Shown in pieces: positions 16,206 through 24,326 of a stretch of DNA of 37,798 nt. How positions within the stretch are numbered: the stretch's first letter is position 1; each line of letters starts with the position of its first letter. Made by a program: the position numbers and the translations under genes. The stretch covers positions 1-37,798 of the forward strand of contig JAUMXY010000025.1 in the NCBI GenBank assembly GCA_030528885.1, given 5' to 3'. Under the pieces are notes generated by a model. It was not told the origin of the DNA. It was given only the letters and a program-made list of their open reading frames with translations, and searched no databases. The stretch is from Bacteroidales bacterium. Its GTDB lineage: Bacteria > Bacteroidota > Bacteroidia > Bacteroidales > Bacteroidaceae.

Positions 16206-16237
16206 GGCTTTTGTGGTCAGTTTTTGTTTGCTGACTG

Positions 16238-16266
16238 CAAAAATACTGTTTTTTTTTGTAACTTTG
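16238..16266. promoter_or_regulatory. Back-to-back -7 boxes for the divergent DUF2752 and ABC genes
   Basis: TATTTTTG on the minus strand (16245-16238) and TAACTTTG on the plus strand (16259-16266) both fit TAnnTTTG and point away from each other. Neither has a clean TTTG at 19-21 nt. The plus-strand leader that follows (to 16397) holds short tandem motifs (ACTCATAAACTCAAGAACTC) and a CCCCC/GGGGG hairpin at 16351-16366. Confidence 0.4.
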
Positions 16267-16397
16267 CATATGTTTTGTGTTTTTTGAGGTTATGTGGTTG
16301 TGTGGTTGTGCTTTGGGGGCGGTTGTACAAACTCATAAACTCAAGAACTCCCCCCTCTCGGGGGTGGTAAGGTCATCTGATAAATATCATTAGAACT

Positions 16398-17996
16398 ATG
16401 CAGAAAATTATCGAGATAAGAGATGGAGTGGTGAGGCATCCGCAGTATAAGATGGCTGAACCCATCAACTTTGAACTGTTGGCTGGCGAACAGCTTGCGA
16501 TAGTGGGTGACAACGGCAGTGGCAAGAGCAGGCTGGTGGATGTGCTGACGGGCAGATGCGCGCTGATGCCGATGAATGAGGTGAGGTATGACTTTACCCC
16601 GAGTACAGCCAAACTGGTGAGTGACAATGTGAAGTATCTGACGTTCAGAGACTCGTATGGCACAAGTGAGGGTGTGTATTACCATCAGCAGCGATGGAAC
16701 CAGAATGACATAGAGGAGACGCCGCTGGTAAGAGACCTGTTGGCCGACGCGTTTCGTATGGCTGAGCAGGGAGTGGTGCGCCAGACTGTGTATGACAAGT
16801 TTCTTGTGAGGGACGAAACGCCCGAACAGGAAAAGGCGAGGCTGGCTGCCGAGGAGGCTGATAGGCAGAGAATGCGTCAGGAGCTGGAGCGAGTGAGGGA
16901 ACGTTTGTATGAGATGTTCCATTTGGACGAGTTGCTGGACAAGCATGTGGTGTTGCTGAGCAGCGGAGAATTGAGGAAGTTCCAGCTGACCAAGACACTG
17001 ATGACAAACCCGAGGGTGCTCATCATGGACAACCCGTTCATTGGGCTGGATGTGAAGGCAAGGGCACAGCTGGCAGAGTTTCTTGAACTGCTGACAAGCC
17101 AGACACAGGTGTCGGTCGTGCTGGTGCTGGCAAAGACAGATGACGTGCCTGACTTCATCACGCATGTGGTGCCCGTGAGAGAGTTGGCTGTGGGTCGCAA
17201 GATGACCTTGCGGGAGTTCAGAGAGACCATGGAACCTGTGCCGGCGCGAGTGCTTTCAATGCAGAAGGAGCAAGCGATACTGAACCTTGCCTGTGCAGAT
17301 GCAGCTGAGCTAGATGCAGCCGTAGGCACAGAGCCTGTCATAGACTTCAGGAACGTGACCATTCGCTATGGCGAGCGCACGATATTGAAAGACCTGAACC
17401 TGACCGTGATGAATGGCGAGCATTGGGCATTGAGCGGCGAGAATGGTGCAGGCAAATCGACCTTACTCAGCATTGTCTGCGCCGACAATCCACAGAGTTA
17501 TGCCAACGACATCGTGCTGTTCGGTCATCGGCGCGGCAAGGGTGAAAGCATCTGGGACATCAAGAAGCACATCGGGTACATCTCGCCCGAGATGCATCGC
17601 GCATATATGCGTGACGTACCCTCGATAGACATTGTGGGCAGCGGCTTGAGCGACGTGTCAGGACTGTACAGGAAGGTGTCGCCCGAGCAGCGGAGCGCGT
17701 GCCTCTTCTGGATGGACATATTTGGTGTGGGGCAGTATGCCGATACTCCCTTCCTGAAGCTGAGCAGCGGCGAGCAACGACTGGTACTGCTCGCCAGGGC
17801 ATTTGTGAAAGACCCCTCACTGCTCATCCTCGACGAGCCGCTGCATGGGCTCGACCTGAAGAACAGGCGGCTGGTGAAGGATGTGATAGAGGTTTTTTGC
17901 CAACGGCGGAACAAGACCCTGCTGATGGTGACACACTACCGCGAGGAATTTCCCCGCAACATAGACCATGAGATATATTTAAGGAAACAGATATGA
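16398..17996 (+). CDS. Twin-cassette ABC ATPase (ModF/PhrA-like)
   Basis: The 532-aa protein has two ABC nucleotide-binding domains and no membrane segments. Walker A motifs are GDNGSGKS (37-44) and GENGAGKS (347-354). The signature sequences are LLSSGELRKFQLTK and LKLSSGEQRLVLLARAF. Walker B motifs are VLIMDNPFIGLD, where Asn replaces the usual catalytic Glu, and LLILDEPLHGLD, which is canonical. The order and length resemble E. coli ModF/PhrA, soluble proteins of unclear role once linked to molybdate transport or photorepair. The degenerate first Walker B suggests that only the second site hydrolyses ATP. The stop overlaps the next gene by four bases (ATGA). Confidence 0.82.
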   Translation: MQKIIEIRDGVVRHPQYKMAEPINFELLAGEQLAIVGDNGSGKSRLVDVLTGRCALMPMNEVRYDFTPSTAKLVSDNVKYLTFRDSYGTSEGVYYHQQRWNQNDIEETPLVRDLLADAFRMAEQGVVRQTVYDKFLVRDETPEQEKARLAAEEADRQRMRQELERVRERLYEMFHLDELLDKHVVLLSSGELRKFQLTKTLMTNPRVLIMDNPFIGLDVKARAQLAEFLELLTSQTQVSVVLVLAKTDDVPDFITHVVPVRELAVGRKMTLREFRETMEPVPARVLSMQKEQAILNLACADAAELDAAVGTEPVIDFRNVTIRYGERTILKDLNLTVMNGEHWALSGENGAGKSTLLSIVCADNPQSYANDIVLFGHRRGKGESIWDIKKHIGYISPEMHRAYMRDVPSIDIVGSGLSDVSGLYRKVSPEQRSACLFWMDIFGVGQYADTPFLKLSSGEQRLVLLARAFVKDPSLLILDEPLHGLDLKNRRLVKDVIEVFCQRRNKTLLMVTHYREEFPRNIDHEIYLRKQI

Positions 17997-18571
17997 AGAT
18001 AATGTATTTTCACGGATTTGGCTCGTCTCACGCCAGCGGCACGGTGGAGATATTACGGCGTGAGCTTGCCAACGATGAGATTGTAGCTCCCGACATCCCT
18101 GTCGACCCAGTAGAGGCTTTGCCCTATCTGACAGCACTGTGCCAGACCGAAAACCCCGACCTCATCGTTGGCACCAGCATGGGCGGCATGTATGCACAGC
18201 AGATGCGAGCCTACCGGCGCGTGTTGGTTAATCCTGCTTTCACCATGTCCACCATGTCGAAAGGACTCAAAACAGGCGAGCACAAATTCTTCAACGGCAG
18301 ATATGATGGCGCAAAGACCTTCAAGATTACCCGCGACATCATCCAGCACCACAACCAGATGGAGCGTCAGCAGTTTAAGAACATCACTGCCGAACAGAAA
18401 GCGACGTGCTGGTGCCTGGTGGGACTGCACGACGACGTAGTGACCAATGCTGAAGCACTCTTCAAGAAGAATTATCTGGCAGACCATCTGATGCGCTTTG
18501 ATGGCGAGCATCAGCTGAACGAGAAAGTCATCAAGAAAGTGCTGATTCCACTGATAGAGCAGTTGAGATGA
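17993..18571 (+). CDS. YqiA-like alpha/beta hydrolase
   Basis: The 192-aa cytoplasmic protein resembles the YqiA/YcfP (UPF0227) esterase family. It starts with FHGFGSSHASGT, has the nucleophile elbow GTSMGG with Ser62, an acidic pair at Asp147-Asp148 (GLHDDVV) and His173 (GEHQL), which gives a complete Ser-Asp-His triad. The length is right for the family. The natural substrate is unknown and is probably a small ester or thioester. It overlaps the ABC ATPase gene by four bases, so the two are translated together. Confidence 0.82.
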   Translation: MKIMYFHGFGSSHASGTVEILRRELANDEIVAPDIPVDPVEALPYLTALCQTENPDLIVGTSMGGMYAQQMRAYRRVLVNPAFTMSTMSKGLKTGEHKFFNGRYDGAKTFKITRDIIQHHNQMERQQFKNITAEQKATCWCLVGLHDDVVTNAEALFKKNYLADHLMRFDGEHQLNEKVIKKVLIPLIEQLR

Positions 18572-18605
18572 GTTGTATGGTTTTGACAATTCACAAAAGT
18601 ACAAG

Positions 18606-18639
18606 AATCGGCTCAAACGTGCAAGCGTTTGAACCGATT
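18606..18639 (+). terminator. Terminator of the ABC/YqiA operon
   Basis: AATCGG (18606-18611) and CAAACG (18614-18619) pair with CGTTTG (18626-18631) and CCGATT (18634-18639), leaving a small two-base internal loop. The hairpin is followed by TATTTG. It lies 35 bp after the hydrolase stop. Confidence 0.7.
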
Positions 18640-18753
18640 TATTTGATAATTAGACCGATTAGGGTATTGTCAAACTAAAAATTGTATCTGTTGTCACTTT
18701 TGAAAGTGAAAAGCGAATATTAATCAATAAGTGAATATCTTTCATCGGGAATG

Positions 18754-19371
18754 TTATTCCTTTGCCTTTTCTTCTCTTGTTTTGAACTCTTCTTCTTTGA
18801 AGGTCTGGGAATAGTCTATTAGAAGATTTTCTTCAGTGAAGAGATCGTAATAGTCATTATAGGTTTTCATCTTTCCTATGTATTCGGGCAATTCCTCTCC
18901 TATTGTGTTAAATTGTGTTCGTAGTTTTTCGACATACAGCAGTATGGATTCTTGTAAATTCTGCTCTCTTAAACTGACTGTGTAGTTTTCCCCCTTTTGT
19001 TCGTCCTGCTCTTGCTTTTCTTGAGGGAACTTCGAGAATGAAGACTCGACATTGTGGATGAAGTTTTCGAGCAAGATTTCTTTTGTCTTAGTTCTATTAC
19101 CCATCACAATACTGGTTCTCAAGCGTTGTAGAGTGTTCTCTGCCGTATTATTATCATGCTCATGGAAATAGTCTTTTTTCAAAGCCCTAATGTCATTTGT
19201 CATTCCCCAAAGCTTGAAGAATAGAATGATCTCCAAGATGCCCCATGCAATCATAATCACATACATGAGTATGAGCCATCCAGGCATTTCAAACGAAGAT
19301 GATGAATACCCATAAGCAAAACTGTTTAGTGCAATTGTGGCTAATGACGTGAAAACAATAAATCTTTTCAT
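18754..19371 (-). CDS. Hypothetical membrane protein with long hydrophilic C-terminus
   Basis: The 205-aa protein starts at 19371 (MKRFIVFTSLATIALNSFAYG), since the longer frame to 19458 would run through the 3' half of a structured RNA. It has a signal-like N-terminal segment (residues 4-19) and a strong membrane helix at about 31-55 (GWLILMYVIMIAWGILEIILFF), followed by about 150 charged, helix-prone residues rich in Glu, Lys and Gln (KFPQEKQEQDEQKGENY). This layout recurs in uncharacterised Bacteroidales proteins, but I recognise no functional domain. It has no operon partner. The start codon lies 36 nt after the T-run of the upstream RNA. Confidence 0.7.
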   Translation of the reverse strand: MKRFIVFTSLATIALNSFAYGYSSSSFEMPGWLILMYVIMIAWGILEIILFFKLWGMTNDIRALKKDYFHEHDNNTAENTLQRLRTSIVMGNRTKTKEILLENFIHNVESSFSKFPQEKQEQDEQKGENYTVSLREQNLQESILLYVEKLRTQFNTIGEELPEYIGKMKTYNDYYDLFTEENLLIDYSQTFKEEEFKTREEKAKE

Positions 19372-19406
19372 ACAGCAAAGTATTTGAAAGTTAAACAATA
19401 ATATAC

Positions 19407-19577
19407 AAAAAAGGCACAGACTTTCGCCATACGCTTCACGGTTCACCACAAACCACAACTATATACGGGAAATCTGCGCCCATTATGGGGCAGCTCCTAT
19501 AATAGTTGTTGCTCTTTGGTTCAGGGTGGTGATTGTGAAGCTATAGAGCAATATGTCTTGCACTCTTTTGCAGAATG
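19407..19577 (-). ncRNA. Rod-shaped structured RNA, 6S (SsrS)-like candidate
   Basis: On the minus strand this about 170-nt RNA folds as one long interrupted hairpin. Stems from the outside in are GCAAGAC with GTCTGTGC, GCTTCAC with GTGAAGC, CACCAC with GTGGTG, ACAACTAT with ATAGTTGT, and an apical CTGC/CCCA with TGGG/GCAG. Between the third and fourth stems lies an uneven internal loop (CCTGAACCAAAGAGCA against GTTT). It ends with GCC and six T (19412-19407) and has its own promoter. Closing stem, internal bubble and terminal hairpin at this length are the layout of 6S RNA, which binds RNA polymerase. The assignment rests on shape only. A leader of the following membrane-protein gene is the alternative. 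Confidence 0.5.
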
Positions 19578-19583
19578 CAGTGG

Positions 19584-19615
19584 CAAAATTATGGAAAAGA
19601 TTTGGTATAAACGAA
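19584..19615 (-). promoter_or_regulatory. Promoter of the 6S-like RNA
   Basis: TAATTTTG (19591-19584) matches the -7 box, and TTCG (19615-19612) stands 20 nt upstream as a three-of-four match to TTTG. Transcription would start near 19577. Confidence 0.55.
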
Positions 19616-19809
19616 GAAAAAGAGAAAAATGTGGGTTTGTGACGCTTCTTTCTAAAAAGGTTTTAACATTATCTTGAATTTGATGGGTTCAAACACAGGC
19701 ATCATCAATTGTATCTGTGTTGAAGAAGCACATCGGAAACTTCCCAGATGACAAGAAAGGAGTATTCTAAAACGTCAGTTCAATCTAAAGATTCTGCCTC
19801 GTAGAGGTA
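19616..19809. other. Intergenic DNA, no convincing gene
   Basis: The stretch holds a 7-bp inverted repeat (AACACAG near 19691 with CTGTGTT near 19714) and a 28-codon open fragment near 19684-19770 without a start codon (ending LKKHIGNFPDDKKGVF), possibly a gene remnant I cannot name. ACGTCAGTTC at 19772-19781 and the bases after it resemble the arm of the inverted repeat at 37587-37641. Confidence 0.4.
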
Positions 19810-20226
19810 CTACACAAAAACATGTTTTTTGTTATATCGAACTCGCCTTTCCAAACGTTCACGACACTTGTCAGACACTGCCTCTTCAGCACGGAGGCAC
19901 AGGGCATTTTCACCTTGTGCCTCTTTTCTTTTTGAGGAGGGCTTGGCAAGTGGCTGCAAACGCACACCGCGCAGACAAGGTTTCAGACACCGTGCGCATA
20001 ATAACACGAACACCCTGTGCCTATTATTTCCGACACGGGCGGCATGTATGAGTATCAACGCTTTAGATTTTTGAAGGGGCAAGGGCACAAAAAGCGTACC
20101 CGAGGGATGCACCATCGTTTCCATTGTCCTTTTCTCTGTGATAAGTTTTTCCTTTGTCTGTTGTTCCGTGGCTTTTATTTCACATGTGATGTTTGAGTAT
20201 AATACAGAATATTTGTAAAATGTCAT
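19810..20226 (-). CDS. Doubtful hypothetical ORF, Arg/Lys-rich
   Basis: The open frame is 138 codons. An internal Met near codon 35 (METMVHPSGTLFVPLPLQKS) is an alternative start. The product is basic, rich in Arg, Lys and Cys, with no recognised domain. Its 3' end includes TTATATCGAACT (19832-19843), a short motif found again, inverted, at 37599-37610. The frame could therefore be read from repeated non-coding DNA. It lies between the nifJ remnant's terminator and the 6S-like RNA. I keep it as a possible gene only. Confidence 0.25.
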   Translation of the reverse strand: MTFYKYSVLYSNITCEIKATEQQTKEKLITEKRTMETMVHPSGTLFVPLPLQKSKALILIHAARVGNNRHRVFVLLCARCLKPCLRGVRLQPLAKPSSKRKEAQGENALCLRAEEAVSDKCRERLERRVRYNKKHVFV

Positions 20227-20229
20227 GAA

Positions 20230-20266
20230 AAAGGGATGCTGAACCTAAGTGGAACAGCATCCCTTT
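20230..20266 (-). terminator. Terminator after the nifJ remnant
   Basis: AAAGGGATGCTG (20230-20241) and CAGCATCCCTTT (20255-20266) form a perfect 12-bp stem, with T residues at the exit on the minus strand. It differs in sequence from the terminator after the complete nifJ (26161-26192), so the two nifJ 3' ends carry different downstream DNA. Confidence 0.75.
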
Positions 20267-20290
20267 GAATGGATTGATATGTAAGTTTCT

Positions 20291-21517
20291 TTATTCTGCT
20301 GAGTAGTCAATCTTGCTCATGCGTACGTAGGTAGCGTAGCGGTGCTGTGCTGCCTTCTTAGCCGCATCGAAGAGCTCCTGAGCGTCTGTTGGGCATACCT
20401 TCTTGAGTGAGAGGTAACGAACCTCGCCGTCGAGGAATGCCTGGAAGTTGTCCCAGTTTGGAGCCTTTGAGTCGAGCTGGAATGGGTTTTGGCCCTGTTC
20501 AGCAAGACGTGGGTCGAAGCGCCAGAGGTGCCAGTAACCGCACTCAACAGCCTTAGCCTCTTCTGCTTGACTCTTGCCCATGCCGCCCTTAGCCTTGAGG
20601 CCGTGGTTGATACATGGAGCGTAAGCGATGACGAGTGATGGGCCTGGGTATGCTTCTGCCTCACGGATTGCCTTGAGGCACTGTGCGTTGTCTGCGCCCA
20701 TAGCTACCTGTGCTACGTAAACATAGCCGTAGGTTGACTGCATGAGGCCGAGGTCCTTCTTGGTGATGCGCTTACCGCCTGCAGCGAACTGTGCGATAGC
20801 ACCGATTGGAGTAGCCTTTGAAGATTGACCGCCTGTGTTAGAATAAACCTCTGTGTCGATAACGAAGATGTTGATGTCCTCGCCAGATGCCAGTGCGTGG
20901 TCAAGACCGCCGTAGCCGATATCGTAAGAAGCACCGTCACCACCGATAATCCACTGTGAACGCTTTACGAGGTAGTGAGAGAGTTCAGAGAGCTGCTTGC
21001 ATACAGGACAGCCAGCATTGCGACCTGCCTCGATGGCTGGAGCGAGCTTAGCTGCTGCTGCCTTAGAAGCGTCTGCGTTGTCCTTGCCTGCAATCCACTC
21101 TTCTGCTGCTGCCTTGAACTCTGCTGGAGTGCCTTCCTGTGCGCAAGCCTCGTTGAGGAGCGCTACGATGCGTGCGCGCATCTTCTTGTTGGCGATTGCC
21201 ATACCAAGACCGTATTCGCAGAAGTCTTCGAAGAGTGAGTTAGACCATGCTGGACCCTGACCCTTTGCGTTCTTAGTGTATGGAGTGGATGGGATGGAAC
21301 CAGAGTAGATGGAAGAGCAACCTGTAGCGTTAGCCACCATCTGACGCTCACCGAAGAGTTGAGAAATCAACTTCACGTAAGGAGTTTCACCGCAACCAGA
21401 GCATGCGCCTGAGAACTCGAAGAGTGGAGTGGCGAACTGGCTCACACGTGGGTTGGCCTTGTAGTCGATGAGGTCTTGCTTGCTGGCCACGTTCTTCACG
21501 CAGTAGTCCCAGTTCTT
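20291..21517 (-). repeat. Direct repeat, copy A (nifJ 3' end)
   Basis: This 1227-bp segment aligns without gaps to 26215-27441. Similarity begins at the codons for KNWDYC and stops at the stop codon; sequences on both outer sides are unrelated. A stretch of 167 bp (21108-21274) is identical to 27032-27198, although the rest carries frequent silent differences. Confidence 0.9.
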
Positions 21518-21595
21518 GGCCTCCTGCTTCATGTCTTCGGTGTCGGGGTTCTTGCTAAAGCAAGCGCCCCTTTGAACCGAGCGGCACGGATCCAT
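20291..21595 (-). pseudogene. nifJ: 3' fragment of pyruvate:ferredoxin oxidoreductase (second copy)
   Basis: From 21517 down to the stop at 20291 this matches residues 777-1184 of the complete NifJ at 26215-29769 with no gaps and only about seven amino-acid differences. It holds the C-terminal thiamine-diphosphate domain (GDGASYDIGYGGLDHALASG) with the ACSGCGETPY cysteines. It lacks the pyruvate-binding domains and the two-cluster ferredoxin domain, so it cannot be active alone. The first about 26 residues (MDPCRSVQRGACFSK, then NPDTEDMKQEA) do not match the other copy. The NPDTEDMKQEA part looks like an authentic NifJ linker of another allele, while the start is junction sequence. At DNA level the copies differ by very roughly a tenth, mostly at third positions. 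Confidence 0.85.
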
Positions 21596-21604
21596 CGTAA
21601 GAAT
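21518..21604. other. Junction between the nifJ remnant and the NACHT gene
   Basis: This short segment joins two unrelated sequences. It contains GGATCC (21588-21593) and GAATTC (21601-21606) seven bases apart, the latter overlapping the NACHT stop codon. No inverted repeat, att-like core or target duplication is evident. The restriction sites may be coincidence, but the join should be confirmed. Confidence 0.5.
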
Positions 21605-23434
21605 TCATATCAAGTTAAGTAAATCTTCATCTCTGGAAACCTTCTTATTCATTTCATCCTCATATTTTTCTTTAATTGCTAATAATTTTTTGAATGCTTC
21701 ATATATATCTTTTTCCAAGTTACTATTTTTCAATGCTTCAATAATTTGTTTGTTATTTGCTAACGAACAATATTTGAAATCTGATTCTTTTTCTGTCTCC
21801 ATTGTAACAAATGGCTCAATAGTATCATAATAGTTTCCAGAAAGAAACATGAATGGATTTATAAAGTCTGTATCCAAATTCACGAATCTCATAATTGATA
21901 GAAATTCAGAACCCGTGTATCTGATGCCATTTATTTTATCATTCCTCTGAATTAGTGACATATTAAACATGTCAATAACATTACTCAAAATAGAAGCCTT
22001 TTTCCCTAAATTGCTTTTCTTCTTTGATAACATTTCTTCTAGTTTTGTTAATTTAGGAATAAGAAAATATTTATCGAAACAATGTTTATCCATTTCACGG
22101 CATAATGACCAGAAATTATCATCATCAGATCTTCTCACTTTTGATAGTTTGTCACCATAAATTACCTTAGATTTTATCTCTTCAGAAAGAGAACTAATTA
22201 AATATGCCGCAAAATATTCTTGCATTGAGCGATGAGGAAATGTATATTCTTGTCCATCTAATAAAAGTATTGATATCGAAACGGAGAAATCATATATTAG
22301 ATCGACAATCTCATAATTAGTTTTGGTTTTTTCCTTAATTGTATTAAATGTTTGTTGCAAATATCGGTCGTCAAACACATATTTATAACTAAAGTAACTT
22401 AAATAAGAAAACCATTTTAATATACTTTGATAATCATCTTTTTCTAGTTTACATTTCCTGTCGTGTATATATCCACCGCTTTTGCTTTTAACATCATGTT
22501 TTGAATACAAGGTGTCAAAAACATTAAAATAGAAATCACTTCTTTTTGAAGGTATTTCGGGATTCATTCTATATGTTAACATAAACATTGATAGTAAAAG
22601 TGGATTTTTAAGATAGCCAATAAAAGACTTATTCCGTTCACTATAAATGGATGATAGCATTTTTTTTGCAATTTGTTTGCAATCATCTGTATCATCACTC
22701 ATCAAAGAGGTGTGCATTTCGACAAATTTTTTTATTTCATTGTCACTAAGATCACACATATGATAGGTTTTAAATCTACTTAAGACTTCTGCATTAGATC
22801 CAGGTCTTGCTGTAAGTAAGTAGAAATTGTTGTAATATCTATCAACAAATTCTTCTATTTCTGATGTTCTCTTCTCTTTCGTTTCCAAAGACAATTCATC
22901 ATATCCATCCAGCAAAAAGATAAAGTCACCTTGTTCTAAAAAACGTTGGAGAATAATGTCATTTTTTGCTAAATTCATATTAAAGACAAACTTGGAAACG
23001 TAATTAGCAAAAGAACCAGAATAATTATTTAGTTTCCTCAGTTCTATGATTATAGGAATCATTCCCCCATTTTTTAAGCTTGACAGAAAGCAATGCTTTA
23101 ACAGCATAGTCTTCCCCGATCCAGCATGCCCTTGAATCGTTATATAATTAGAACTTTTAAATAAAAGTGAAATTGGTTCTGGAACAGATATTCGTTTTCG
23201 TTTTTGACCGTATGGCGCATATGATATACTTAAAGGGAAATATATGGTTTCAAAATCGACTGGATTCTCATTAAAAAGAAAAGTCTTGACATTCTTTATT
23301 TTGTTTTGCCAATTTATTGTATACACATTTAACCCTTTATCAAGGAGCTGGTTAATTTCATCTGTTTGGTTAGAAACAATTTGATTAATCTTATCTTTAA
23401 AGACAGAAATAATACTTAACAATTCTGTAGTCAT
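21605..23434 (-). CDS. NACHT-domain STAND NTPase, probable antiphage NLR-like protein
   Basis: The 609-aa protein has a Walker A GHAGSGKT (102-109), Walker B FIFLLDGYDEL (171-181), the arginine-bearing TARPGS (208-213) and, about 400 residues in, FPHRSMQEYFAAYLI, a hallmark of NACHT proteins. A helical N-terminus of about 95 residues with no known enzyme motif precedes the NTPase, and a helical C-terminal sensor-like part follows. Bacterial NACHT proteins are established antiphage defences, but no effector domain is recognisable here. The start at 23434 lies 10 bp after the dpnA stop; an ATG at 23464 overlapping dpnA is an alternative. The gene is far more AT-rich than its neighbours, suggesting a separate origin from the restriction genes it follows. 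Confidence 0.85.
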   Translation of the reverse strand: MTTELLSIISVFKDKINQIVSNQTDEINQLLDKGLNVYTINWQNKIKNVKTFLFNENPVDFETIYFPLSISYAPYGQKRKRISVPEPISLLFKSSNYITIQGHAGSGKTMLLKHCFLSSLKNGGMIPIIIELRKLNNYSGSFANYVSKFVFNMNLAKNDIILQRFLEQGDFIFLLDGYDELSLETKEKRTSEIEEFVDRYYNNFYLLTARPGSNAEVLSRFKTYHMCDLSDNEIKKFVEMHTSLMSDDTDDCKQIAKKMLSSIYSERNKSFIGYLKNPLLLSMFMLTYRMNPEIPSKRSDFYFNVFDTLYSKHDVKSKSGGYIHDRKCKLEKDDYQSILKWFSYLSYFSYKYVFDDRYLQQTFNTIKEKTKTNYEIVDLIYDFSVSISILLLDGQEYTFPHRSMQEYFAAYLISSLSEEIKSKVIYGDKLSKVRRSDDDNFWSLCREMDKHCFDKYFLIPKLTKLEEMLSKKKSNLGKKASILSNVIDMFNMSLIQRNDKINGIRYTGSEFLSIMRFVNLDTDFINPFMFLSGNYYDTIEPFVTMETEKESDFKYCSLANNKQIIEALKNSNLEKDIYEAFKKLLAIKEKYEDEMNKKVSRDEDLLNLI

Positions 23435-23444
23435 AGTTGCATAA

Positions 23445-24320
23445 TTAAAACGGTAAATCGTCATATATTTCTTCCTCGCAAACGAAACAAGTAGGCTCCA
23501 AGACTTCTGATTTGGCAATGTCCTTAATCTTCGAGCGGTAGTCGCCGTAGATGTGGAAGTTGTCGATTTCCTCTCGGCGCTTGCGGCTGATGTCGGCGAA
23601 GTCGGCCTCACGCTCGATGCCGAGGTAGCGGCGACCGATGAGATTGGCGGCGATGCCGGTGGTGCTGCTGCCGGCGAAGGGATCGAGCACCCAGGCGTTT
23701 TTGTCCGTCGATGCGAGGATGATGCGGGTGAGCAAGGCCAAGGGCTTCTGCGTCGGGTGTTTGCCGCAGGTCTTTTCCCACGGGGCGATGGCGGGCAGGC
23801 GCCAGACGTCGGTCATCTGCTTGTCGTCGTTCAAGTGCTTCATCAGTTCGTAGTTGAAGTGATGCGGTTTCTTCGCCGACTTCCTTGCCCAGATGATGAA
23901 CTCTGTGCTGTAGGTGAAGTAACGGCACGAAATGTTGGGCGGCGGGTTGGTCTTTGCCCACGTCACGACGTTGAGGATTTTGAAGCCCAGTTCGGTGAGG
24001 CTGTTGGCGACGGAGAAGATGTTGTGGTAGGTGCCGGAAATCCAAATTGTGCCGTCGTCTTTCAGTTTCTCACGACAGAGACTTATCCAGCGTTTATTAA
24101 ACTCGTTGATTTTATCGGGTGTTCCTCCCTTATCCCATTCGCCCTTGTTCACCGACACGATTTTGCCCGCCTGCACACTGATGCCGTCGTTCGAGAGGAA
24201 GTAGGGCGGGTCGGCAAATATCATATCGAAGTGGAAATTGAACAGGGGAAGCAGTTCAAAACAGTCGCCATTAAGCAACGTGAAGTCGTGGGATGCGGAA
24301 CGGTAGTACGGAACAATCAT
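23445..24320 (-). CDS. dpnA: DpnA-type DNA adenine methyltransferase
   Basis: The 291-aa methyltransferase resembles DpnA of the Streptococcus DpnII system. It has the catalytic DPPY at 37-40, then FLSNDGISVQ and KIVSVNKGEWDK, WISGTYHNI, SCRYFTYSTEFIIWARK, GKHPTQKP and the SAM-binding DPFAGSSTTG near 218-227. DPPY before FxGxx makes it a beta-class enzyme. DpnA methylates adenine in GATC and also acts on single-stranded DNA, which protects incoming transforming DNA. A short tail after the catalytic domain has a cysteine pair (CFVCEE). The gene follows dpnB by 6 bp, and the NACHT gene follows 10 bp later. Confidence 0.92.
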   Translation of the reverse strand: MIVPYYRSASHDFTLLNGDCFELLPLFNFHFDMIFADPPYFLSNDGISVQAGKIVSVNKGEWDKGGTPDKINEFNKRWISLCREKLKDDGTIWISGTYHNIFSVANSLTELGFKILNVVTWAKTNPPPNISCRYFTYSTEFIIWARKSAKKPHHFNYELMKHLNDDKQMTDVWRLPAIAPWEKTCGKHPTQKPLALLTRIILASTDKNAWVLDPFAGSSTTGIAANLIGRRYLGIEREADFADISRKRREEIDNFHIYGDYRSKIKDIAKSEVLEPTCFVCEEEIYDDLPF

Positions 24321-24326
24321 AGAGGC

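Noticed and set aside
19456-19522. SRP (4.5S) RNA
   Set aside because: The conserved GGAA-type tetraloop and AGGTCCGGAAGGAAGCAG core are missing.
20291-21595. Functional short oxidoreductase
   Set aside because: It lacks the pyruvate and ferredoxin domains and begins with junction sequence; it is a fragment.
23435-23611. N-terminal extension of the NACHT protein
   Set aside because: It is read out of frame from inside dpnA, is Ser/Thr/Arg-rich, and needs a start within the methyltransferase; ATG at 23434 (or 23464) fits better.
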